From Ectothiorhodospiraceae bacterium (GTDB lineage Bacteria; Pseudomonadota; Gammaproteobacteria; HK1), in assembly GCA_024234875.1 (NCBI GenBank), contig JACKNM010000007.1, positions 223,690-287,689 of the forward strand: a stretch of DNA of 64,000 nt. The letters run 5' to 3'. The notes beneath the pieces are model-generated. The model had not been told where the DNA came from. It did no database searches and was given only the letters and a program-made list of their open reading frames with translations. Shown here in pieces: positions 51,254-58,171 of this stretch. Each line of letters opens with the position of its first letter. The stretch's first letter is position 1. A program made the position numbers and the translations under genes.

Positions 51254-53473
51254 ATGTACGGCCGGGAGTTCCCTGTCGCGACGCATGTGCGACAGCTCGG
51301 GCTCGGCGCCCTGGTGGTGCTCGCGCTGGTCTGTCCACCGGCCGGCGCCACCACCCCGGTGCCGGGGCCGGACTGGCTGTGGCCGCTGGACGACAGCGCC
51401 GGCGCGGTGGCACGCGACCACGGCGGCCGCCTCGACGCCGCGTTGCTCGGCGACATCACCTGGACCGAGGACTTCGCCACCGCCTACGACCGTGATCTGG
51501 CGGTCGAGCTCCGCGGCGCCGGCGCCGCTGGCCGCGCGTTGTCGATGGGCACCTGGCCGGAGCTGGCGCTCACCCCGGACCAGGCGCCCGACGGCTTCAC
51601 CGTGACCATGCGCGTGCGCCTGCGCGCCCCCGTCGGCGGACCGGTGGTGCTCGCCTGGCACGGCGCCGGTGACCGTCGGGCACGTCACTGGGGACTCGTC
51701 CTGTTGCCCGGCGGGAACCTCGTGGGGGCGCTGTTCGATGCCGAGGGCGACGCGCGCGCGGTGGTCACCGACGGCGGGCTGACCGTCGGCCCGACCTTCC
51801 ATCTCGGTTTCGTCTACGACGGCGAGCGGACGCGACTGCTGGTCGACGGCCAGCCGGTCGCCGCGTCGGCCCCTCATGCCTGGACCTCGTTCTCCACCCT
51901 CCCCGCCCCGCTGCTGGTCGGCGGCCTCGGACCCGGCACCACCTACGACTTTCCCGGGGTGATCGACGCCGTCGCCATCTGGCGTCGGGCCCTCGGCCCG
52001 GAGCAGCTCGCGATGGTGGCGAGCACTCCGGCCAACGGCTGGCGCAGCCCGCCAGGGCTGCGGTGGGTGCCGGCGGCGACGGTCGCGATCGGCGCCCTGG
52101 CCGACGGCGCGACGATGGGGGCCGCGGTCGCGGTCTCCGAGCGGGTGGTCGTGGCCGGCGCGCCCGGTGACGGGGCGGGAACCGCCTGGGTCGTGGAGCG
52201 CCAGGACGGCGGTGGCTGGCGCCCGGTAACCGGGCTCGTATCGGCTGTGGCGACGGCGCGCTTCGGCGCCGCGGTGGCGGTTTCCGGCGGGCGGGCCGCA
52301 GTCGCGGCGCCCGGCGACGCAGCCGCCTTCCCCGGCGTGGTCGAGACCTTCGTCCGCGCCGCCGACGGGGCGTGGCCGAGCGAGTCGACCATCGGCCCAC
52401 CGGGCGCAGATCCGTCGCTTCGATTCGCGAGCGCGGTGGGCCTCGACGGCGATCGGCTCGCGATCGGGGCCCCCGGCGACGGCTCGGTGGTGCCCGGTGG
52501 GGGAGCCGTGCACGTGCTCGAGCGTCTGGCCGGCAGCGCCTGGGCCACCACGTCGGTGCTCGAATCCGCGGTGGCCGCGCCCGGCGATGCACTCGGGCAG
52601 GCGGTCGCCGTCGATCTCGACTCGATCGTCGCCGGCGGTGTGGGCGCGGGTGGGATCGCTTCCCGCTTCGACGCGACCTCGGGTGGCGAGACCGTCCTCC
52701 CCCCCGGGACCCCCGACCCGTTCGGGCTGTTCGGATCCGCGGTGGCCGTCGGTGACGGCGTGGCGCTGGTCGGCTCTCCCGGTGCCGGCGACTTGGCCTT
52801 GCTGGCCGGGGCCGCGGCGGTGTTCGAGCGCGACGCGTCGGGAATGTGGGCGCCGACGGTGTCGCTGGTGGCCGACGTGCCGGCCGCGGGTGCATTGCTC
52901 GGCGCGGCGGTTGCCACCGACGGCCACTTCGCGATGGTCGGCGCCCCCGGCGACGGCGGTGGCCGGGTCCACGTCTTCGAGCGCAACGCGACCGGGGGCT
53001 GGGCCGCGGCGGACATCCTCAGCCCGGCCGCCGGTCGTCCCGGCGATGCCTTCGGTGCCGCGGTGGCTCTCGATGGGGGCACGCTCGTGGTCGGCGCGCC
53101 CGGTGCGGATCTGGTCGGTCCCGACACCGGCGCGGTATCGATCTGGGAGCGGCGCCGCGTCGCGCCCACCCTCGACGTCCTCGGTGGCGGCTGCCCGGGA
53201 CCGATGATCCTGTTCCTCAGCCAGGCGACCCCGGGCGGTCTGGTCCGCCCCTACGGCGCGTTCGGGCTCGGCGCGAGCGAGGTCGGCGCCACCTCCGGAT
53301 GCCGAGGGCGGATGGTCAACCTGCGCGACCCGATCCCACTCGGCCTGCTACGGGCCGACGCCGACGGTCGTGCCACCGTGCTCATCGATGTCCCCGCCGC
53401 CGGCTGTGGCCTCGTGCTCCACGCCATCGACCTCAGCAACTGCACCATCGGCGATCTGCTGCAGCTTCGCTGA
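51254..53473 (+). CDS. Secreted LamG / beta-propeller (FG-GAP-like) protein, copy 2
   Basis: A 739-residue paralogue of the preceding protein, with the same order: signal peptide (ending near GATTPVPG), LamG-like domain (DWLWPLDDSAGAVARDHGG, WPELALTPDQAPDGF, VIDAVAIWRRALGPEQ), six or so repeats ending in VVAGAPGDG, AAVAAPGD, LAIGAPGDG, ALVGSPGAG, AMVGAPGDG and LVVGAPGAD, and the four-Cys C-terminal domain (GGCPGPMILFLSQATPGG to LSNCTIGDLLQL). GGGGAGG precedes the ATG at 51254. The tandem arrangement, 126 bp apart, indicates recent duplication. There is no membrane or sorting segment at the C-terminus. Confidence 0.75.
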   Translation: MYGREFPVATHVRQLGLGALVVLALVCPPAGATTPVPGPDWLWPLDDSAGAVARDHGGRLDAALLGDITWTEDFATAYDRDLAVELRGAGAAGRALSMGTWPELALTPDQAPDGFTVTMRVRLRAPVGGPVVLAWHGAGDRRARHWGLVLLPGGNLVGALFDAEGDARAVVTDGGLTVGPTFHLGFVYDGERTRLLVDGQPVAASAPHAWTSFSTLPAPLLVGGLGPGTTYDFPGVIDAVAIWRRALGPEQLAMVASTPANGWRSPPGLRWVPAATVAIGALADGATMGAAVAVSERVVVAGAPGDGAGTAWVVERQDGGGWRPVTGLVSAVATARFGAAVAVSGGRAAVAAPGDAAAFPGVVETFVRAADGAWPSESTIGPPGADPSLRFASAVGLDGDRLAIGAPGDGSVVPGGGAVHVLERLAGSAWATTSVLESAVAAPGDALGQAVAVDLDSIVAGGVGAGGIASRFDATSGGETVLPPGTPDPFGLFGSAVAVGDGVALVGSPGAGDLALLAGAAAVFERDASGMWAPTVSLVADVPAAGALLGAAVATDGHFAMVGAPGDGGGRVHVFERNATGGWAAADILSPAAGRPGDAFGAAVALDGGTLVVGAPGADLVGPDTGAVSIWERRRVAPTLDVLGGGCPGPMILFLSQATPGGLVRPYGAFGLGASEVGATSGCRGRMVNLRDPIPLGLLRADADGRATVLIDVPAAGCGLVLHAIDLSNCTIGDLLQLR

Positions 53474-53492
53474 GAACGCACACACCGAGCGA

Positions 53493-54674
53493 TCAGCGCG
53501 CGCCGGCTCGTGGCAACAGCCCGCGCACCAGCTCGACCCAGTAGGTCGCGCCGATCGGGAGGATCACGTCGTTGAAGTCGTAGTGCGGGTTGTGGACCAT
53601 GCACCCGCCGTGCTCGCCGTCGCCGTTGCCGATCATGATGTAGTTGCCCGGCCGGGCCTGGAGCATGAACGCGAAGTCCTCCGAGCCCATGATCGGACGC
53701 CCGTTGGCGTCGACGTTCTCCGCCCCGACCACCCGTGCCGCGGCTGCGGCTGCGGCCGAGGTCTCCTCGGCGGTGTTGACCAGCGGCGGATAGTTGCGGC
53801 GGTAGGTGGTCTCGGCGGTGATTCCGCGCGAGGCACAGACGCCGTCGACGATCCGCCGCAACCCGGCCTCGAACTGGTCGCGCACCGCGTTCGAGAACGA
53901 GCGCATGGTGCCGGCGAACTCGACGCTGTCGGGAATGACGTTGATGGCGTCGCCACCGCGGATGCGGCCGACGGTGAACGTCGTCGGGTGTTGGGTGTCG
54001 ACCTCCTGGGCGAGGAAGCCGTCGAGCCCGGCGATGATGGCGCAGGCAGCGTTCACCGGGCTGCGCGCGAGATGCGGCATGGCGCCGTGACCGCCGACAC
54101 CGTTGACCTTGACGTTCACGGTGTCGCTGCAAGCCATGAACGGCCCCGCGCGGGTGACGAACTTGCCGACCGGGATGGTCGGGAAGTTGTGCATCCCCCA
54201 CACCGACTCGACCGGGAAACGGTCGAAGAGTCCGTCGTCCATCATCGCCGCCGCGCCGCCAGCGCCCTCCTCGGCCGGCTGGAAGATGAAATGCACGGTG
54301 CCGTCGAAGTCGGGATTCCCGGCCAGGTACCGGGCGGCGCCGAGCAGCATCACGGTGTGCCCGTCGTGCCCACAACCGTGCATCTTCCCGGGGTGGGCCG
54401 ACGCATGCTCGAAGGTGTTCAGCTCCTCCATGGCGAGCGCGTCCATGTCGGCGCGAAGCCCCACCGCGCGATTGCCACGGCCATTGCGCAGGGTACCGAC
54501 GACCCCGGTCTGACCGAGCCCGCGCGTGACCTCGAGACCGAGCGCCTCTAGCTCGCGCGCCACGATGTCGGCGGTGCGATGCTCCTCGTAGGCGAGCTCG
54601 GGATGACGGTGGATGTCGTGGCGCAGACGGCGCATCTCGTCGTGGTTGGCGACGATCTCGTCGATGAGGTTCAT
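53493..54674 (-). CDS. M20 family amidohydrolase (hippurate hydrolase-like)
   Basis: A 393-residue zinc amidohydrolase of the M20D (HipO/N-acyl-amino acid) group. The metal-binding segments are RHDIHRHPELAYEE, MHGCGHDGHTVMLLGAARYL, and QPAEEGAGGA with the catalytic Glu, and HNPHYDFNDVILP near the C-terminus. The dimerisation domain contains VNGVGGHGAMPHLARSP. GAGGAG precedes the ATG at 54674. It cleaves N-acyl amino acids or related amides; the exact one is unknown. It is convergent with the second propeller gene (19 bp apart) and divergent from the PEP-CTERM gene. Confidence 0.9.
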   Translation of the reverse strand: MNLIDEIVANHDEMRRLRHDIHRHPELAYEEHRTADIVARELEALGLEVTRGLGQTGVVGTLRNGRGNRAVGLRADMDALAMEELNTFEHASAHPGKMHGCGHDGHTVMLLGAARYLAGNPDFDGTVHFIFQPAEEGAGGAAAMMDDGLFDRFPVESVWGMHNFPTIPVGKFVTRAGPFMACSDTVNVKVNGVGGHGAMPHLARSPVNAACAIIAGLDGFLAQEVDTQHPTTFTVGRIRGGDAINVIPDSVEFAGTMRSFSNAVRDQFEAGLRRIVDGVCASRGITAETTYRRNYPPLVNTAEETSAAAAAAARVVGAENVDANGRPIMGSEDFAFMLQARPGNYIMIGNGDGEHGGCMVHNPHYDFNDVILPIGATYWVELVRGLLPRAGAR

Positions 54675-54772
54675 CAGCGCTCCTCGGATGAATTCGGTGG
54701 CTGCGGCCGGGGGAATCTAGCGCGCATCGGCGAGACGATACAGGGGCTCGACCACCACCCCGGCCTCGCCGA

Positions 54773-54795
54773 CTGTCGGGTTTCTTTACAGACAG
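54773..54795 (+). promoter_or_regulatory. Inverted repeat CTGTC-N13-GACAG, candidate enhancer site upstream of sigma-54-like promoter
   Basis: CTGTC at 54773-54777 and GACAG at 54791-54795 flank TTTCTTTACA. The site lies about 60-80 bp before the -24/-12 element of the PEP-CTERM gene, the normal position for a sigma-54 activator such as PrsR. The TGTCGG...TTTACA composition resembles a sequence often seen in front of proteobacterial PEP-CTERM genes (from memory, not checked). Confidence 0.45.
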
Positions 54796-54854
54796 CGCGG
54801 GCGGCGCACCAGATTCACACTCAACTATTTGTTTTTGCAATGCAATTCTATTTC

Positions 54855-54870
54855 TGGCCGAGAACTTGCT
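54855..54870 (+). promoter_or_regulatory. Sigma-54-like promoter (-24 TGGC / -12 TTGCT) of the PEP-CTERM gene
   Basis: TGGC at 54855-54858 and TTGCT at 54866-54870 have the exact -24/-12 spacing of sigma-54 promoters (GG to GC 10 bp apart). Transcription would begin near 54882, about 26 bases before the ATG, with GGAGA in between. PEP-CTERM genes are known to be controlled by the PrsK/PrsR sigma-54 activator pair in many Proteobacteria. Confidence 0.6.
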
Positions 54871-54907
54871 TGCCGTGCCGCGAACCCTGCAACGCGGAGA
54901 CGAACTG

Positions 54908-55663
54908 ATGCGAACGAAACTACTCGGACTGTGTGCGGCCATTGGTCTGGGCCTCGGCCTGACACCGGCGGTCGAGGCGGTCCCGGTCTCGATGCTGGCG
55001 ATGAAGATCACCGACAGCGCGCCGCCCGGACTCGACGCATTCCAGGGCTGGGTGGACGCCGGCGGCTTCAACGAGGGCGTCGCAGGCGCCACCGATCTGG
55101 TCAACAACGGCCTCGACTTCAAGGACGACTTCGTCGACACCAACTGGGCCGACGTCCTCAGCGTCCGGGTGTCGATGTTCTCCGGCGGGGTCGAGCAGGC
55201 GTACGTCGAGTTCGACGCCGCTGGCACCAGCAAGACCGACTTCTTCACTCAGGCGAACGTGTCTGACTCCACCTGGAGCGACGCCACGGGGACCGGGAAC
55301 TTCTTCTCGATCGCAGGTGATCCCGGCATCGATCGCCACTGGTTCATCAACAACAACTACGGTGGATGCGGCTCCGACGTCGGTCACCTGGTCGTCATCG
55401 ACGGTGACGGCAGCCAGCCGTGCAGTTGGGAGACCGGCCGACTGGGGAGCGTCGCCGGGGGCTCCCCGAATCGCGCCTTCCTGTACTCCACCGCGTCGAC
55501 CGAGGTGAACTGGAACGGCTCGAGCGTCGGCGTGGCCGACGTGTTCGCGGTGTTCGTCACCGTCGACCGGCCGACGAGCGTGGACGAGCCGGCTCCGCTG
55601 GCCCTGCTCGGACTCACCCTGAGCGGTCTGGTGGCAGTGCGGCGGCGTCGTCGCGCCGCCTGA
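54908..55663 (+). CDS. PEP-CTERM sorting domain protein
   Basis: A 251-residue exported protein. Residues 1-24 form a Sec signal peptide (KLLGLCAAIGLGLGLTPAVEA). The C-terminal 25 residues hold the tripartite sorting signal: the EPAP motif (VDEPAP), the hydrophobic span LALLGLTLSGLVAV and the RRRRR basic end. In this class the exosortase EpsH/XrtA cleaves at the PEP site during delivery to the extracellular matrix. The mature part is acidic and Asn/Asp/Ser-rich with the two Cys of GGCGSDV and PCSWE. RBS GGAGA is 7 bases before the ATG at 54908. No exosortase or EPS gene is in the window, so these lie elsewhere in the genome. Confidence 0.85.
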   Translation: MRTKLLGLCAAIGLGLGLTPAVEAVPVSMLAMKITDSAPPGLDAFQGWVDAGGFNEGVAGATDLVNNGLDFKDDFVDTNWADVLSVRVSMFSGGVEQAYVEFDAAGTSKTDFFTQANVSDSTWSDATGTGNFFSIAGDPGIDRHWFINNNYGGCGSDVGHLVVIDGDGSQPCSWETGRLGSVAGGSPNRAFLYSTASTEVNWNGSSVGVADVFAVFVTVDRPTSVDEPAPLALLGLTLSGLVAVRRRRRAA

Positions 55664-55669
55664 CGCGCC

Positions 55670-55704
55670 GGGTCGCAGGCCACGCCAGGCGCGGCCCGCG
55701 ACCC
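55670..55704 (+). terminator. Hairpin after the PEP-CTERM gene (possible terminator)
   Basis: GGGTCGC-A-GGCC (55670-55681) pairs with GGCC-C-GCGACCC (55693-55704) around an 11-base loop, starting a few bases after the stop codon. It has no run of T after it, so termination is possible but not certain. Confidence 0.4.
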
Positions 55705-55941
55705 GCTTTCGAGTCCGTCGGTCGCGTCTCTCGGGCGGCCTGCGGTTGAGTCCGACCGCCGCGGCACCCGCCAGACGTCGACCGGGCGTCCGTTGGCCGC
55801 GCCTCGTTTCCTGCCCGCCCCTGCGGTAGACTCGCGCGCCGAACCCGGCGCCGGCCGTCGCAGTAGAGCCGGGGCCTGCCTCGGCCGGATGGCGGCTGGT
55901 GCCGCCGCCCGGTCCCATCCTGTTGGAGGAGTGAGCACCTG

Positions 55942-57042
55942 ATGGAAAGGCGTAAGTTTCTGAAGAAGGCCGCGGTCGGAGCGGGAACCGTCGCCGCGGC
56001 CAGCACCGTCGCCGCACCGGCGATCGCCCAGGGCCGCCAGGAGATGGTCATCGTCTCGAGCTGGGGCCGCGACTTCCCCGGCCTCGGCACCAGCGCCCAG
56101 CGTCTCGCGCAGCGCATCACCGACGCCACCGACGGTCGAATCACGACCCGCTACTTCGCCGCCGGCGAGCGGGTCGGCGCGTTCGACGTCTTCGACGCCG
56201 TCGCCTCCGGTAATGCCCAGGCCTACACCTCGGCCGAGTACTACTGGAAGGGCAAGCACCCGGCCTACGGGTTCTTCACCTCGGTCCCGTTCGGCCTCAC
56301 CTACGCCGAGCAGAGCGCCTGGATCCACTTCATGGGCGGGCAGCAGCTGTGGGACGAGCTCGCCGCCGGCTTCGGCCTGAAGGCGCTGGTCTGCGGCAAT
56401 ACCGGTGTGCAGATGGGTGGCTGGTTCCGCAAGGAGATCGAGACCGCGGACGACCTGAAGGGCCTCAAGATGCGCATCCCCGGTCTCGGCGGTGACGTCA
56501 TGGCCAAGGTCGGTGCCTCGCCGGTCTCGCTGCCCGGCGGCCAGATCTACGAGAACCTGGTCTCCGGCGCGATCGACGCCACCGAGTGGGTCGGCCCCTG
56601 GAACGACTACTTCCTGAAGTTCTACGAGGCCGCCAAGTACTACTACCACCCCGGCATGCACGAGCCGGGCGGCTTCACCGCCTTCGGCATCAACAAGGCG
56701 TGGTGGGATGGTCTGACCAAGGCCGATCGCACGACCATCGAGGCCTGCTGCGTGCAGGAGGCCGAGCTGATGATGGCCGAGGTCAACGCCAACAACGCCA
56801 TCTACCTCGAGAAGCTGATCGAGGAGCACGGCGTGCAGGTGCGCGAGTTCAGCGACGAGATCTACGATGCGTTCGGCGAGGCGGCGCAGGAGGTCTTCGA
56901 GGAGACCCGTGCCCACAGCGATCTCGCCAACCGCGTGTACGAGAGCTTCGCCAAGGCCCGCGCGCAGCTGGCGAAGTACATGTACACGACCGACGTCGGG
57001 TACTCGCTGAAGCGCAACCGCGTGCTGGGGATTCGCGCCTGA
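55942..57042 (+). CDS. TRAP transporter substrate-binding protein (DctP family, Tat-exported)
   Basis: A 366-residue TRAP receptor. The N-terminus MERRKFLKKA is a twin-arginine (Tat) signal followed by a hydrophobic stretch ending in APAIAQG (about residue 30). The mature protein contains GKMRIPGLGGDV-type LKGLKMRIPGLGGDVMAKVG with the conserved ligand-binding Arg, the LPGGQIYENLVSGAIDATEWVG segment, and HEPGGFTAFGINKAWW. This pattern is that of the TakP/DctP-like monocarboxylate and 2-oxo acid group. GGAGGAG lies 10 bases before the ATG. It is followed by an unusually long small permease and a very long large permease. Confidence 0.9.
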   Translation: MERRKFLKKAAVGAGTVAAASTVAAPAIAQGRQEMVIVSSWGRDFPGLGTSAQRLAQRITDATDGRITTRYFAAGERVGAFDVFDAVASGNAQAYTSAEYYWKGKHPAYGFFTSVPFGLTYAEQSAWIHFMGGQQLWDELAAGFGLKALVCGNTGVQMGGWFRKEIETADDLKGLKMRIPGLGGDVMAKVGASPVSLPGGQIYENLVSGAIDATEWVGPWNDYFLKFYEAAKYYYHPGMHEPGGFTAFGINKAWWDGLTKADRTTIEACCVQEAELMMAEVNANNAIYLEKLIEEHGVQVREFSDEIYDAFGEAAQEVFEETRAHSDLANRVYESFAKARAQLAKYMYTTDVGYSLKRNRVLGIRA

Positions 57043-57126
57043 TCCGGGGCGTTTCTCCGACTCGCCGGTAATCCCCAGGAGGGGCGGGGTCACACCCGCC
57101 CCTCCGGCTCGTGAGATCGCCCCGCC

Positions 57127-58131
57127 ATGTCCAGCATCCCGACCGAGCCGCGGGTGAGCGCCTACGTGCCGACCGCAAGCACAATCGGCTGTCGCGTCTT
57201 CGCCTGGGCCGTCGTCGGCACCCTGTTCGCGTTTCTCGTGAACTGCTACCTGAGCTACTGGCGCGACTGGCCGGGGCCGATGGCCGCATTCGGGGAGGCA
57301 CCGTCGGGTCAGGCGTGGCTCCAGATCCTGCTGTACGTGGGCGGCATTCTCGGCGCCGCCGCCTACGTGTCGACCTCGCGCCAGCGGAGCCTGCGTGACG
57401 ACGACCGCGTGCTCACGCGGCTCACCAGCTACATCGTCGAGGTCGCCTTCTGGATCGTGTTGCTCATCGGGGTCGCCGACGCGCTGATCTCGTTCCTCCG
57501 CGTCGAGGCCCTGCTGACGCTGTTCGTCAGCGAGGAGACGGCCGGGGCACTGGGGCGCAACGCTTACCGCGGCCCGGTGGTGCACGGCCCGCTGGTCGTC
57601 GCGGCGCTCGTCATCCCCCTCTTCGTGCGCCGAATGGGCTTCCACTGGCTGGCGCTGCTGGTGGTCATCGCCGAGCTCGAGATCGTCATCTTCCGGTTCG
57701 TGTTCTCCTACGAGCAGGCCTTCATGGGCGACCTCGTGCGGCTGTGGTACGCCGCGCTGTTCCTGTTCGCGAGCGCCTACACCCTGGTCGAGGACGGCCA
57801 CGTGCGGGTCGACGTCTTCTACTCGAACTTCTCACCCGAGCGCCGGGGCCTGGTCAACGCGCTCGGGTCCCTGCTGCTCGGATTGCCGCTGTGCTGGGTG
57901 GTGCTGGTGCTCGGCATGGGCTCCAAGACCAGCATCATCGCCAGTCCCCTGGTCAACCTCGAGGTGAGCCAGCAGGGATTCGGGATGTACGTGAAGTACC
58001 TGATGGCCGGGTTCCTCGCGGTGTTCGCGGTGACGATGACCATCCAGTTCGCCGCGTACTTCCTCCAGGGCGTGGCCGACTACCGAGGCGACGCGGGCCG
58101 GCGCGAGCCGCCGACCGCCGGCGCACATTGA
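57127..58131 (+). CDS. TRAP transporter small permease (extended, DctQ family)
   Basis: A 334-residue protein, about twice the usual DctQ length. The N-terminal half adds hydrophobic segments near residues 25-46, 63-85, 106-130 and 150-172, and the C-terminal half contains the DctQ domain (RLWYAALFLFASAYTLVEDGHVRVDVFY, GLVNALGSLLLGLPLCWVVLVLG). It links the receptor to the large permease. It lies 84 bp after the receptor gene and 40 bp before the large permease gene, in one operon. Confidence 0.85.
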   Translation: MSSIPTEPRVSAYVPTASTIGCRVFAWAVVGTLFAFLVNCYLSYWRDWPGPMAAFGEAPSGQAWLQILLYVGGILGAAAYVSTSRQRSLRDDDRVLTRLTSYIVEVAFWIVLLIGVADALISFLRVEALLTLFVSEETAGALGRNAYRGPVVHGPLVVAALVIPLFVRRMGFHWLALLVVIAELEIVIFRFVFSYEQAFMGDLVRLWYAALFLFASAYTLVEDGHVRVDVFYSNFSPERRGLVNALGSLLLGLPLCWVVLVLGMGSKTSIIASPLVNLEVSQQGFGMYVKYLMAGFLAVFAVTMTIQFAAYFLQGVADYRGDAGRREPPTAGAH

Positions 58132-58171
58132 ACGCCCCCTCCATGCTCACGCTCCGCGGGACGGCCGGCTG

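Noticed and set aside
48386..52972. Minus-strand open frame of about 1528 codons opposite the two propeller genes
   Set aside because: It is an Arg/Gly/Ala/His-rich antisense frame without any domain, and it covers genes on the other strand that have clear motifs, ribosome-binding sites and signal peptides. It arises from high GC content.
57060..57075. Further copy of the GGTAAGG-type regulator repeat (GGTAATCCCC near 57066)
   Set aside because: Only one half-site is present with no partner at 11-bp distance, so it is not comparable to the sites at 30270 and 33174.
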